DNA of 64,000 nt, taken from assembly GCF_004421005.1 (NCBI RefSeq), contig NZ_CP038026.1:1798001-1862000 (forward strand). Direction: 5' to 3'. Positions within the stretch are counted from its first letter, which is position 1; every line of letters starts with the position of its first letter. This document shows positions 26,087-35,138 of this stretch, piece after piece. Source of the stretch: Pseudoduganella plicata (GTDB lineage: Bacteria > Pseudomonadota > Gammaproteobacteria > Burkholderiales > Burkholderiaceae_D). The notes under the pieces are model-generated. The model made no database searches, was not told the DNA's origin, and saw only the letters and a list, made by a program, of their open reading frames with translations. The position numbers were made by a program, and so were the translations under genes.

Positions 26087-29000
26087 TGGACCCCTCCGTT
26101 GACGATCGCGGCCGGCGCGGCGACGGCCGCCACGGTGTTCAGCGCAGGCGGCGCGGCGGGTGGTACAGGCACGGCAGGCGACGCTGGCGCAGGGGCCTCG
26201 CTGCGCGTACCGACGATGGTCTCCGGCAGCCGCATGCCGTTGAAGCCCTGTCCTGGCGCACCTGCGCCGCCGATGGGCGCCGGGCTGCTCGTGATGCGCA
26301 GGTTGAACGCGACGGAGATGCCGTCCGCCGTCCAGCGCAGCTCGTGCATGCCGCCGTCCTTGCGCGTCCTGGCGGCCGCGTCGATCATCCGCTTCAGGCC
26401 GAACTGGCCCGGTTCGTTGAACAGCTCCACGCTGCGCCCGTCGAACGCCACGGCGCTGATGCGCGCGCCCGGCACGCCGGTGGTGCCCGGATGGACCATG
26501 CTGGCCCACTGCGGCGGCGTATTCCGGTAGCGCAGCTGCTGGCCGTCGATCTCCACCGTGTATTCGACCGTGCCGGGCGCCGGAATCGGCAGGATCTGGA
26601 AGATCGTCTGCGCCGGACCCGCCGCGGGCACCGAGCCACCGGCACCGGCCGCCGCGATCCAGCCGGGGAAGCGCTGTACGGCCACCGGCTGCAGGGTGAT
26701 GCCCATATCGGCCCACGTGCGCGGCGCGAGCACGTCGCCACGCCGCACCACCAGCGGTCCCATCGCCGTGGTGACGAACTTCGCCACCAGCCCGTCCGGG
26801 CCGAAGAACTGGGCGATCTCGCCCTGGCTGGCCTCGATGCGCGCCGATGGGGCGAACGGATACTTGCTGGCCAGCGAGCGGTTGAACGGCTCGTACACCT
26901 GGGCCAGCCAGGTTTTGTTGATTTCCGTTTCCGTCGGTCCCACGATCACGGCAAACGTCTGCATCAGCGGGCGTACCAGCAGCGGGCGCACGGCCTGGCG
27001 CTGGGCGTCGCTGACGCCGTTGAACATCTGCTCGTCCACGAAACGCAGCGCCTCGGCCAGCTCGGAGCCGCTGCCCTCGAGCGTCTGCTGCATGAACTGC
27101 CGCGCGCCGGGACCCGGGTCGCCCTGGTTCTTCAGGCTGTTCAGGCGCGTGCGCAGCCGCGACAGCGCATCGAGGTAGGAGCGCAGCAGCGACGCATCCT
27201 TGTCGTGCGTGCCCACAATCCGGCTCACCGATGCGAACTCGCGGCCGATCGGGCCGATCGCCTTGTCATGCTTGCCGGCGTCCAGGTTGATGTGCACGTT
27301 GACGTTGGAGCCGACCGGAGCCGGCGTGCGCCGCAGAACGTTCGTCCTGATCCAGTTGACGAGGCCCTTCTGCGCCTCGTGCATGCGCGCGTTCATCTCC
27401 GCCGGGTTGTCCCACGACGTCTGTTCGTGGATGGCGCGCAGGATCTTTGCCACCGGCGACGTCTGCGGATCGCCCAGCCGGTTCATGGCGACGACGGCGC
27501 CGTTAAAGCCGTTCATGTCGGCCACGGCGACGCCCTGCACGAACTTCTGCCATTCGCGCGTGTACTCGGCCTTGTACATGTCCACCAGGTTTTTCTGGAT
27601 CTGTTCCGGGCTGCCTTCCAGCGTCAGGTCGTCGCGGCTGGCTGTTTTGAGTACCCAGTCCGTGCTTTGCAGTTCCTTGGCCGACGCTTCGCGGATCGCG
27701 CCCTCGACGTATGTTTCCCACGCCTCGCGGGTAAAGGTGCCGGAGATCGCATGGCTGCCCTGGATGAAGGCGGCATCGCCCTCGCCGACGATGCGGCCCA
27801 CCGTCATGGCCGGAAAGCGGGTGGCGGCGCGCGCCTTGATCTCGGCATAGACGCGGTCGCGCGCCGGCATGCCGCGCACCACACGGCGCAGGTTTTCACG
27901 CGCGGTATCCACCAGTGCCAGCTTCGGCTCGATGCGCGGCCACGACGGGTCGCGCATCCGCGCCAGGTAGAACGTCATCAGCCGCTCGGCGCTGCGGATC
28001 AGGGCCTCGCGCGGCATCGTGCCGCGGTTCGTCTCCAGCCAGCCGCGCCAGAATCGCGTCAGCTGGTCGTTCAGGTGGCCCGGCTCCGCCTGCGCGGGGT
28101 CCGTCAGCATCAGGTAAGTCTTCAGCGCGTTGTACGCATCCTCCACGTTGGTCGGCGACGCGTCCGCATAGGCCCGTGCCGTGGCCGCGGCAGGCGTTGC
28201 CGGCACGGCCGTGGCGGCAACGGCAGGCGTCACCAGCTGGTCGGCATTGGCGTTCATCTCGTACAGCAGCGCCTCCAGGTTGACGGCAACGGGCTTGACC
28301 ATCACTTCGCGCACCCCGGCAAAGTATTCCTCGCGCAGCTTCCGTTCCAGCAGGCTGCCCTGGTACAGCCCCATGCCGAGCGCCCACGGGCGGTCCCGGC
28401 GGTATGTTTCCAGCTGCTCGATGCGGTCCTGCAGCACCTCCAGCGCCTCCAGCCGCGATTGCAGGTCCAGGCGGCGGTCCTGCAGGCGCACGACCTTGTC
28501 GAAGTCCCCCTGCACGGTGGCGACCAGCTGGCGGTTGCCCAGGTAGGACCAGCTCCAGCCGCCCAGCGCCACGCCCAGCGTCACGGCAGCGGCGACAAAG
28601 GCGCCGTATTTCAGCCGCGTCTTGTTGCGGCTGGCGTATTGCGATACCAGGTGGCGGTCCTCAAAGATCACCTTGCGGAACAGGTCGAGCAGGAAGTAGC
28701 CGGTCTGGCGCGTCTCTTCCTGCGCCGCGGCAGCCGGCTGGAACGCCAGGTGGAAGCGCTGGCCCACGCGCCGCGCCTGGGCGCATTCGGGCGCGCCTTC
28801 CTGCAGCGCGCTGGTGAAGTAGAAGCCGCGAAACAGGGGCTTGAACTGAAACGGGTTGTCTTCGAACAGCGTGGCCAGGAAGGCGCGCAGCGGTACCCGC
28901 AGCGACGAGAACTCCAGCGGGAACGTGAACACGCCGGACGACAGCGGGCCGCGCCCGCGCTGCGTCATGTTGGCGATGCTGGTTTCCTGCAGCCCTTCGT

Positions 29001-29916
29001 GCAGCTCGTCGAACGCGTCGTCAAAGAACGTCAGGACGTCCTGCGTGCCAGCGTGGCGCTTGTACGGCATCGTTGCGCCCCAGGCGCGTTCGCGCTCCCC
29101 GCGTTCGGTCTGCGCAAAAAACTCCGTGAACCCCGCCACCAGATCGGCCTTGGTGAACACGACATACACGGGCGCGAACACTTCCAGCCGCTCGATCAGG
29201 TCCTGCACGCGCTTGCGCAGGCTGCGCGCCAGGCGCATGCAGCCATCGCCATCGCTGGCGCGCAGTTCGGCGATGCTGACGGCGACGATGATGCCGTTCA
29301 CGGGCGCGCGGCCGCGGTATTTCTTCAGCAGGTCGAGGAAACCGGACCACTCGGCGCGGTGCTCGTCGTCGACGGCATAGCGCCCGGCGGTATCGAGGAC
29401 GATGCCTTCGGTGGTGAAGAACCAGTCGCAGTTGCGTGTGCCGCCCACACCCTGGATCGCCTTGCTGTCGCCGATGGGGAACTGCAGGCCGGAGTTGGTG
29501 ATGGCGCTGCTCTTGCCGGCCGCCGGGTTCCCGATGATCATGTACCACGGCAGTTCGTACAATGCGCGGCTGCCGGCGCGGATGCCCAGCTTCGAGCTGC
29601 GGAGGGTGCCGATGGCGCGCAGCAGGCCGTCGCGCAGCACGTCCACATCGGCGCGGGTGGCCGCTTCCGCGCCGGACGGCAGCGTGCTCGCGCCGATGGC
29701 CTCTTCCAGCCGGGCCGCCTGCCGCGCCGCCAGCCAGCGCCGCAGCCACCAGACCCCGGGCACTGCCAGCAGGACAACCCCGGTGGCGCCGATGGCCCAG
29801 ACCAGCGCCAGCTCCAGCACTTCGGCGCCGAGGTAGAAGAACGCGGCCATCGCCACCAGCGCGATGATCGTGAGGTTGCGGGTGTCCGTTAAAAACAGCC
29901 AGATTCGTCGCATCAT
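26083..29916 (-). CDS. tssM: T6SS inner-membrane protein TssM (IcmF)
   Basis: 1277-residue core of the TssJLM membrane complex. Two N-terminal TM helices (about 14-32 and 36-56) are followed by a cytoplasmic GTPase-like domain with an intact Walker A, GNPAAGKS at 129-136. A third TM (about 430-450) leads into a large periplasmic region. The C-terminal beta domain that contacts TssJ is present (about 1050-1230: GPDGLVAKFVTTAMGPL, PGWIAAAGAGG, LRYRNTPPQWASMVHPG). A Pro/Ala-rich tail of about 40 residues ends the protein. It heads the leftward tssM-tagF-ompA operon. Confidence 0.95.
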   Translation of the reverse strand: MMRRIWLFLTDTRNLTIIALVAMAAFFYLGAEVLELALVWAIGATGVVLLAVPGVWWLRRWLAARQAARLEEAIGASTLPSGAEAATRADVDVLRDGLLRAIGTLRSSKLGIRAGSRALYELPWYMIIGNPAAGKSSAITNSGLQFPIGDSKAIQGVGGTRNCDWFFTTEGIVLDTAGRYAVDDEHRAEWSGFLDLLKKYRGRAPVNGIIVAVSIAELRASDGDGCMRLARSLRKRVQDLIERLEVFAPVYVVFTKADLVAGFTEFFAQTERGERERAWGATMPYKRHAGTQDVLTFFDDAFDELHEGLQETSIANMTQRGRGPLSSGVFTFPLEFSSLRVPLRAFLATLFEDNPFQFKPLFRGFYFTSALQEGAPECAQARRVGQRFHLAFQPAAAAQEETRQTGYFLLDLFRKVIFEDRHLVSQYASRNKTRLKYGAFVAAAVTLGVALGGWSWSYLGNRQLVATVQGDFDKVVRLQDRRLDLQSRLEALEVLQDRIEQLETYRRDRPWALGMGLYQGSLLERKLREEYFAGVREVMVKPVAVNLEALLYEMNANADQLVTPAVAATAVPATPAAATARAYADASPTNVEDAYNALKTYLMLTDPAQAEPGHLNDQLTRFWRGWLETNRGTMPREALIRSAERLMTFYLARMRDPSWPRIEPKLALVDTARENLRRVVRGMPARDRVYAEIKARAATRFPAMTVGRIVGEGDAAFIQGSHAISGTFTREAWETYVEGAIREASAKELQSTDWVLKTASRDDLTLEGSPEQIQKNLVDMYKAEYTREWQKFVQGVAVADMNGFNGAVVAMNRLGDPQTSPVAKILRAIHEQTSWDNPAEMNARMHEAQKGLVNWIRTNVLRRTPAPVGSNVNVHINLDAGKHDKAIGPIGREFASVSRIVGTHDKDASLLRSYLDALSRLRTRLNSLKNQGDPGPGARQFMQQTLEGSGSELAEALRFVDEQMFNGVSDAQRQAVRPLLVRPLMQTFAVIVGPTETEINKTWLAQVYEPFNRSLASKYPFAPSARIEASQGEIAQFFGPDGLVAKFVTTAMGPLVVRRGDVLAPRTWADMGITLQPVAVQRFPGWIAAAGAGGSVPAAGPAQTIFQILPIPAPGTVEYTVEIDGQQLRYRNTPPQWASMVHPGTTGVPGARISAVAFDGRSVELFNEPGQFGLKRMIDAAARTRKDGGMHELRWTADGISVAFNLRITSSPAPIGGAGAPGQGFNGMRLPETIVGTRSEAPAPASPAVPVPPAAPPALNTVAAVAAPAAIVNGGVQ

Positions 29917-30024
29917 GGGGGCTCTCGGTTGACAGAGGGGCGGGATCGATTGATGGTGCCATCTGTGTCCCTACGATTTATTGATTCGCCGCAACGTTGG
30001 CGCAAAGCAAGTCCCTGCGCATCC

Positions 30025-30855
30025 TTATCGCCTCCTGCCGCGCAGCTCCGTGTGGCCGAAATCCATCATCTTCCAGCGTCCGCCCCACGTCAGGCCGGCC
30101 GCCTCGGCCACCTCGCCGTACAGCTGGTAGCCGCGCATCGCCCACGTATCGCGCTCGGAAATCACCAGCTTGCCGTCGCGCAGGAACGCGCAGTCGCCGG
30201 CCAGCCCGAACTGGTGATAGCTCTGGAAAGCGCGCGCATTCGTCACGTGGCCGCCGGCGTCGGCCAGCTCGTTCTGCCGTTCCGGGCTGCGGTAGCCTTC
30301 CAGCAGCACCATCTCGTAGCCGTGCTGGTCGCGCATGATGCGAAACACCGTCAGCAGGCGCTGCGAGAACTCCGCATCGAGCAGGTCCCAGTTACGGTTG
30401 GCGCCGGCCAGTTTCGGCCGCACCATCGTCACTTCCATCGTGGTGAAGACGGCCGGCGGCAACGGGCGCGGCGCCGCCAGCCGCTCGCCGCGCAGCAATT
30501 CCGCGACCTGCTGGTTGACTTCATGCGTGCCACCGTCGCCCCCTGGCAGCACCAGGCGTCCGGACAGCAGCAGCGCAAGGAACGGCGGCAGCAATACGAA
30601 CGCGGCACCCAGCACGGACAGCAGCGGATGGCGGCGCACCAGCGCCCCGCTGCGCGCCGCGTACGCACGCAGGCCGCGCGCCGCCGCGACGGCGCCGTCC
30701 GTCCCACCCCGCTGTGCGCCGTTGAGCCGGCGGCCGAAATGCGCGCCCCACCGCTGGAGCGTATCGCCCAGCGCATCGCGCCCGGCCGGGAACAACGCCA
30801 GCCAGCCGCCCAGGCACGTCGCAACAAACAACATCAGCATCGAAAACACAAACAT
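30025..30855 (-). CDS. Membrane-anchored M15-type peptidoglycan peptidase (TagX-like)
   Basis: 276-residue protein with two N-terminal hydrophobic segments (about residues 2-22 and 75-97) and a C-terminal peptidase M15 domain (about 135-276). Zinc ligands are visible as the His and Asp of SYHQFGLAGDCAF and the His of MMDFGHTEL, with the Asp before it as the likely base, as in CwlK-type endopeptidases. YRSPERQNELADAGGHVTNARAF matches the family. The start has GGAG seven bases upstream. It lies 108 bases before tssM on the same strand. A similar peptidase, TagX of Acinetobacter, is needed to build the T6SS through the cell wall, and that is the most likely role. A secreted effector is less likely because it is membrane anchored. 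Confidence 0.83.
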   Translation of the reverse strand: MFVFSMLMLFVATCLGGWLALFPAGRDALGDTLQRWGAHFGRRLNGAQRGGTDGAVAAARGLRAYAARSGALVRRHPLLSVLGAAFVLLPPFLALLLSGRLVLPGGDGGTHEVNQQVAELLRGERLAAPRPLPPAVFTTMEVTMVRPKLAGANRNWDLLDAEFSQRLLTVFRIMRDQHGYEMVLLEGYRSPERQNELADAGGHVTNARAFQSYHQFGLAGDCAFLRDGKLVISERDTWAMRGYQLYGEVAEAAGLTWGGRWKMMDFGHTELRGRRR

Positions 30856-30978
30856 GGTGAGCTCCGTCAAAGTGTTCCGTCGCGTCGCACGCCACACTGA
30901 CGAACGGCAACATTGCCCTATCGTAATATGCAAAGTGGCTGCCGCAGGCCGCCTGCATCAAGCTTTCGGAGGTGTGTG

Positions 30979-31689
30979 ATGGGTGGGACGAGAACCAGCA
31001 ACAAGTCGAGCAGCGGCATGGGACACGGCGGTGCCGTGGTGGGCGGCTATGGCATTCTGGCCAGCCTGGACAGGGAAACCGCGGGCACGCCTTGCCGCGC
31101 CCCGGGCCTGCCCGAGCGCGCCGGAACCCGCGGCGCCATCGCCGCCGGCCTGGGCGTGGCCGCGCTGCTGGCGTGGTGGTGCTTCAGCGGCCCATCGCCC
31201 GTGGTGGATTACCAGCCGAAGCCCATGTGGACCGTTGCCGTCAGCGGGCCGGCGCCAACGCCCGTGGCGGCGATCGAGTCACCGGCTGCTGCAGGCACGG
31301 TGACACCCGCGGCGATCGTCAACGAAGTGTCGCCGCTGGTGACCGCGCTGAACCAGCCGTCGCCCCCGGCCATCGCGGTCCGGCGCGAGGTACACCTGGC
31401 GCACGCGGCGCCAAAACCCCTTCGGCGCGGAACCGTGCACGTGCCGGCGCGAGCGCCGCAACAGCTTCCCGCGCCAGCCGATCATGATGTATCGCTGTTG
31501 ACGGCGCTGGTGGCGTACACGCAAGGGGTCGCCACGCCGGCGCAGGATGTCGTCGAGCTGCGCCTGGCCGACAGCACGGAGGCGCTGCTGCAGCGTTGCG
31601 GCCGCGTCGGGGGCGAGGAAGGCCGGCTGTGCCGGGCGCGCATCTGTTCCGGGCGCGTGGCGGACAGCGTGTGCCAGACGGACCAGTGA
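30979..31689 (+). CDS. Uncharacterised single-pass membrane protein
   Basis: 236-residue protein of unknown function, starting after a clear CGGAGGTG site. It has a Gly/Ser-rich N-terminus (about 1-30), one TM helix (about 51-68, IAAGLGVAALLAWWCF), and a long Pro/Ala-rich stretch (about 80-170). A compact C-terminal segment (about 180-236) with four cysteines (LLQRCGRVGGEEGRLCRARICSGRVADSVCQ) follows. The layout resembles a periplasm-spanning anchor with a small disulfide-bonded end. It is divergent from the M15 peptidase gene, 123 bases apart, at the edge of the T6SS locus. A T6SS accessory role is only suggested by position. Confidence 0.65.
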   Translation: MGGTRTSNKSSSGMGHGGAVVGGYGILASLDRETAGTPCRAPGLPERAGTRGAIAAGLGVAALLAWWCFSGPSPVVDYQPKPMWTVAVSGPAPTPVAAIESPAAAGTVTPAAIVNEVSPLVTALNQPSPPAIAVRREVHLAHAAPKPLRRGTVHVPARAPQQLPAPADHDVSLLTALVAYTQGVATPAQDVVELRLADSTEALLQRCGRVGGEEGRLCRARICSGRVADSVCQTDQ

Positions 31690-31707
31690 CGACTTGACGC
31701 TCAGCTG

Positions 31708-33177
31708 CTACGTCGCCACGAAGTTACCGTGAAAACAGAGCGGCGCAGCATACGGCAGCCGTGCACGCGCTACCGGGCCGTCCGACAGACGCGCGCCATC
31801 GAACGCCGCCAGCACCGTTTCGCGCCTGCGCACATCGTATGCCGCGCCGACCAGCCACTGGCCTTTTCCCGCTGCCTTTGGCACTGGTACGTGCTCCTCG
31901 ACGACCCAAGCCTGCCCATAATCGTAGCGGTCCACCCGCCCGCTGTCGACATCGACGCGCGCGACACCCGTATTGCCGATCCCCTCGGCGTCCCCGCGCG
32001 TCGTCACGAAAACGTGACGGTAACGGCTGCCGACGTCGAGAGGGAGGACGCGCGGGAACTCGGTGCCCGCCAGCAGGGTTTCACTGTGCGCCGTGCCCTT
32101 TGCCACGTCGATCCTGATGAGTACCGTGTGGGTGTCCGCAGCCTGCCGGGTCTCGCCGCGCATGATGTCGCCCAGGGCCTGCAGAGGGCTGTCGTCGGCG
32201 GCGATGCACGCGTCGAGGCGGATGGTGTCGCCTTCGTCCCAGCCATTCCCCAGATGGAAGAGCATCCCGGCCGGCATCTCCACGATCCGGCGCAGCGTGA
32301 AATCGGCCCGGTCGATCACCAGCACGCGCAGCGGCCGGTTGCCGTTCCACGTGTGCGCGCCCAGATACGTGGTGTGCGGTCCGCTGCGCATGTCGAATGG
32401 CGGCACCAGGAACACCATGTAGCGGGCCGTGACGACGAAGTCGTGCACCATCGGCAGGTGCGGCACGTCGAGCATGCCGAACTTCCCCAGGCTGCCATCG
32501 GCGTCGATGCGCCACAGCAGCAGCTTGCCCGCGCCCGGCACGACACCGAAATTCCACATCACGCCATCGGACGTGATGCGCGGATGCGCCGAGAACGGCA
32601 TGGCGGCCAGGTCGTCGCGCCAGGTCCGCACGCCGCGCGTGCCAAGATCGGCGGAATCGAGTTCCGTGGCGGAGCCGCCCTCCCACAGCGCGTACAGCCG
32701 GCCCGCGTGGCGCACCACGTTCGTGTTGGCGGTATTGACTGTGTCGTTATTGCCCACCGGGCGACGGCTGATGTCCGTATCGAACGCCGGGTACAGGAAC
32801 CGCCCGGCGGCCGACTCCTCGACGTACTTGCGGGTGCGGACAAAGCGTGCCTCGTGCCGCACGCTGCCCGCATCGAGATGCCACGCGTGGACCATGCCGT
32901 CGCCGTCGAACCAATGGCGATAGCGCTCTCCGGCTAGTTCGAAACGCGCCGGGCCGTTGCGGTAGAACGTGCCGCGCAGCTCCGCCGGCCAGCGCCCGTC
33001 GATGGCAGCCACGCCGCCCAGTCTCTCGGCCGTGCAGCCGCCGATTGCCGCCAGCCGCGGCCGGGCCGGCAGGCTGGCCCGGTAGCCGTCCGTCGTCGCA
33101 TCCGCACGCGCCCAGGCCGGCAATGCCGCCAGCACCCCGCCGGCGGCCAGGCCGCGCAGAAAGTCTCGCCGTTCCAT
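31708..33177 (-). CDS. Carotenoid cleavage oxygenase family protein, Tat-exported
   Basis: 489-residue iron(II) dioxygenase of the RPE65/carotenoid oxygenase family. The N-terminus MERRDFLRGLAAGGVLAALPAWARA has a twin-arginine (RRDFL) signal, so it should be exported folded. Four histidine contexts that bind iron in the family are present: SAHPRITSD, VHDFVVTARYMVF, LFHLGNGWDEGD and the C-terminal CFHGNFVAT. The seven-blade propeller length is complete. It is followed on the opposite side by nothing related, but the DUF2141 gene lies 10 bases upstream on the same strand. The substrate (carotenoid, apocarotenoid or a lignin-type stilbene) cannot be read from sequence. Confidence 0.9.
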   Translation of the reverse strand: MERRDFLRGLAAGGVLAALPAWARADATTDGYRASLPARPRLAAIGGCTAERLGGVAAIDGRWPAELRGTFYRNGPARFELAGERYRHWFDGDGMVHAWHLDAGSVRHEARFVRTRKYVEESAAGRFLYPAFDTDISRRPVGNNDTVNTANTNVVRHAGRLYALWEGGSATELDSADLGTRGVRTWRDDLAAMPFSAHPRITSDGVMWNFGVVPGAGKLLLWRIDADGSLGKFGMLDVPHLPMVHDFVVTARYMVFLVPPFDMRSGPHTTYLGAHTWNGNRPLRVLVIDRADFTLRRIVEMPAGMLFHLGNGWDEGDTIRLDACIAADDSPLQALGDIMRGETRQAADTHTVLIRIDVAKGTAHSETLLAGTEFPRVLPLDVGSRYRHVFVTTRGDAEGIGNTGVARVDVDSGRVDRYDYGQAWVVEEHVPVPKAAGKGQWLVGAAYDVRRRETVLAAFDGARLSDGPVARARLPYAAPLCFHGNFVAT

Positions 33178-33187
33178 GATCGCCGCC

Positions 33188-33604
33188 TCAGCGCAAGGTG
33201 ATCGTGGTCGAGCCGCCGCCTTCCGGCAGGTGCACGAGCGAGGCCCGATAGCTTGGCGGCCCGTAGCTTCCCGCCGCGTCGTTGCTGAAACCGTAGGGCT
33301 CGATGGGCATCCCTGCCGGATTCACATCGAGCTTGCCGTTGCCATTGTCATCCTTGAACGCGCTGAGCGCATACTCCCCGGCCGGCAGGCCGGCGATCAC
33401 GACCCGCACCTTGTCCGGCCGCGCTGCGGCGGCGGACGTGCGCATGGGCTTTTTCAGGAAATCCCCGGCGCGGTCGTACACGCCGACGAGCACCGTCCCC
33501 TTCCCGTCTTTCAGGCCCTGCACGTCGACGGTCAGGTCCGACGCGCGGGCCATGGCGGCGCTGGCAAACGTTGCAACGATGGCGAATCGAACATACTGTT
33601 TCAC
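33188..33604 (-). CDS. DUF2141 exported protein
   Basis: 138-residue periplasmic protein of the DUF2141 family, function unknown. The start is set at a GTG (VKQYVRFAIVATFASAAMARA) because AAGGAGA lies six bases upstream; an in-frame ATG seven codons earlier lacks such a site. A signal peptide is followed by a single beta-sandwich domain with the family pattern GTVLVGVYDRAGDFL, GLPAGEYALSAFKDDNGNGKLDVN and GMPIEPYGFSNDA. It is 10 bases upstream of the carotenoid oxygenase on the same strand, so the two are probably one transcript. In other bacteria DUF2141 genes are also seen near carotenoid genes (recalled, not checked). Confidence 0.85.
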   Translation of the reverse strand: MKQYVRFAIVATFASAAMARASDLTVDVQGLKDGKGTVLVGVYDRAGDFLKKPMRTSAAAARPDKVRVVIAGLPAGEYALSAFKDDNGNGKLDVNPAGMPIEPYGFSNDAAGSYGPPSYRASLVHLPEGGGSTTITLR

Positions 33605-33754
33605 GGCGTTTCTCCTTGAGTTCATGCGCGGATTGCGATGGCAGGATATTGCCGCGCCAAACGGCCCATGGCTCGCGCCATGCGACGAAACCGGTGCCGG
33701 AGGGCGCGAACCGCGACGCACGGTGCGCGAGCCATGCGGCACCCTGGCGGGCGA

Positions 33755-34153
33755 TCACCCCTGCGGCGCCGCCCAGACGAGGTTCCACAGGTGGCCGTCG
33801 AGATCCTCGAAACCCTGGTCGTACATGAACCCGTGGTCCTCGGGTGGATGGGGGATGCGGGCGCCCGCGGCGGTGGCCCGGGCGATCAGGCTGTCCACCT
33901 CCTCCCGGCTTTCGCAGCTGAGGCAGACGATGACCTCATTGGCCTCGCGTGCCTGCACGAGCGGCTTGTCGACGAGCGAGCGGAAGAACGGTTCGGTCAT
34001 CAGCATCGCGTGGATGCCGCCGTCCACGATGTTCATGAACAGCGCGTTCTCGCAGCTCCATTGCGGATTGAAAGTAAAGCCCAGCGCGGAAAAGAAGGCG
34101 CGCGATTTTTCCAGGTCCCTGACGGGAAGATTGATAATGATGTGCTTTTGCAT
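33755..34153 (-). CDS. VOC/glyoxalase-fold family protein
   Basis: 132-residue protein of the vicinal oxygen chelate superfamily, single betaalphabetabetabeta repeat pair. It begins MQKHIIINLPVRDLEKSRAFFSALGF and ends FEDLDGHLWNLVWA, the signature of the extradiol-dioxygenase-like/lactoylglutathione lyase relatives. Members of this subgroup are often annotated as resistance or stress proteins without a known substrate. A GGGGA site precedes the ATG. It shares strand with the alpha/beta hydrolase 127 bases upstream. The enzymatic reaction is unknown. Confidence 0.87.
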   Translation of the reverse strand: MQKHIIINLPVRDLEKSRAFFSALGFTFNPQWSCENALFMNIVDGGIHAMLMTEPFFRSLVDKPLVQAREANEVIVCLSCESREEVDSLIARATAAGARIPHPPEDHGFMYDQGFEDLDGHLWNLVWAAPQG

Positions 34154-34280
34154 GGCGTCCCCATAGCGAAAGGTTGAACAACACGGGTGGTTCCTCCTTA
34201 CGACGGGCGGCGGTGGGCCGGTTCGACAAGCGGGCAAGAAAATCCGTCCACGCCGCCTGCCGCGCAGACACCACCGGGCG

Positions 34281-35051
34281 CTACCGGGTACTACCGGCGT
34301 AGGCCGCGCAGAAGTCCGCGATAATCTCCACCAGCATGTCCGGCCGTTCCTGGTGTGGCGAGTGGCCGCAACCGTCCAGCATACGCACCTCGGCCTTGGG
34401 CACACCGGCGGCGATCGCGTCGAGCTGCGCCACCGTTCCATACTGGTCGGCACTGCCCTGCAGCGCCAGCACCGGGCAGTCGATCGACGGCAGCAGGTAG
34501 CGGATGTCCCAGTGCGCAAACGACGGCCGCAGCCACGTGTCCGCCCAGGCACCGAAGATCTGCGCCGTCTTCGCGCCGTGATAGCGTTCCAGGCCGCGCA
34601 GCTTGCCCTCGTCGAACGCGGCCTGTGCGGCGCGGATGCCTTCCACGGACAGCGTTTCGACAATCACGTGGGCCGCCAGCGTGACGACGCCACGCAGCCC
34701 GTGCGGCTGCCCCGCCGCGTGGATCAGCGCGATGCTGCCGCCGTCGGAATGTCCGACCAGGATATAGTCGCGCCCCTCGATCGACGCCAGCACCGCAGGC
34801 AGCTCGCGAAGCGCGTACTCGTGCAGGTAGTGGATGGTGCGCGTGGCGCGCAGCGGCGACGAGTGGCCGTACCCCAACCTGTCATGCATCAGGCCCGGGT
34901 GGCCCGTGGCGGCGCAGATACGGTGCGGAAAATCGCGCCAGTGCGCCACGCTGCCCAGTCCTTCGTGCAGGAATACCAGCACCGGCAGGCGTTCGTCGCC
35001 ATCGATCGTCTCGATATACAGTTCGTCGCCGTTCACCGTGATGGCCCCCAT
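34281..35051 (-). CDS. Alpha/beta hydrolase
   Basis: 256-residue cytoplasmic alpha/beta hydrolase. The nucleophile elbow is GHSDGG with Ser102. The oxyanion-hole region is FLHEGLGSVAHWRDFP. The acid is probably the Asp of ALQGSADQYGTV and the base the His of LDGCGHSPHQERP. No signal peptide. The substrate is not deducible; members with this GHSDG elbow and HEGLGS opening are often esterases or C-C hydrolases. It is divergent from the DJ-1/PfpI gene with 87 bases between. Confidence 0.88.
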   Translation of the reverse strand: MGAITVNGDELYIETIDGDERLPVLVFLHEGLGSVAHWRDFPHRICAATGHPGLMHDRLGYGHSSPLRATRTIHYLHEYALRELPAVLASIEGRDYILVGHSDGGSIALIHAAGQPHGLRGVVTLAAHVIVETLSVEGIRAAQAAFDEGKLRGLERYHGAKTAQIFGAWADTWLRPSFAHWDIRYLLPSIDCPVLALQGSADQYGTVAQLDAIAAGVPKAEVRMLDGCGHSPHQERPDMLVEIIADFCAAYAGSTR

Positions 35052-35138
35052 GCGTCTGCCTCCAATGTTCGTGCGCGCACAGCGCGAGAACTGTCATTGT
35101 GGCACGCTTGTGGTCCTTTTTGACAATGGAGCAAACCC

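Noticed and set aside
26047-29892. 1281-codon open frame opposite tssM
   Set aside because: Same effect on a larger scale; the minus-strand TssM has domains, Walker A and TM helices, while this frame has only repetitive basic sequence.
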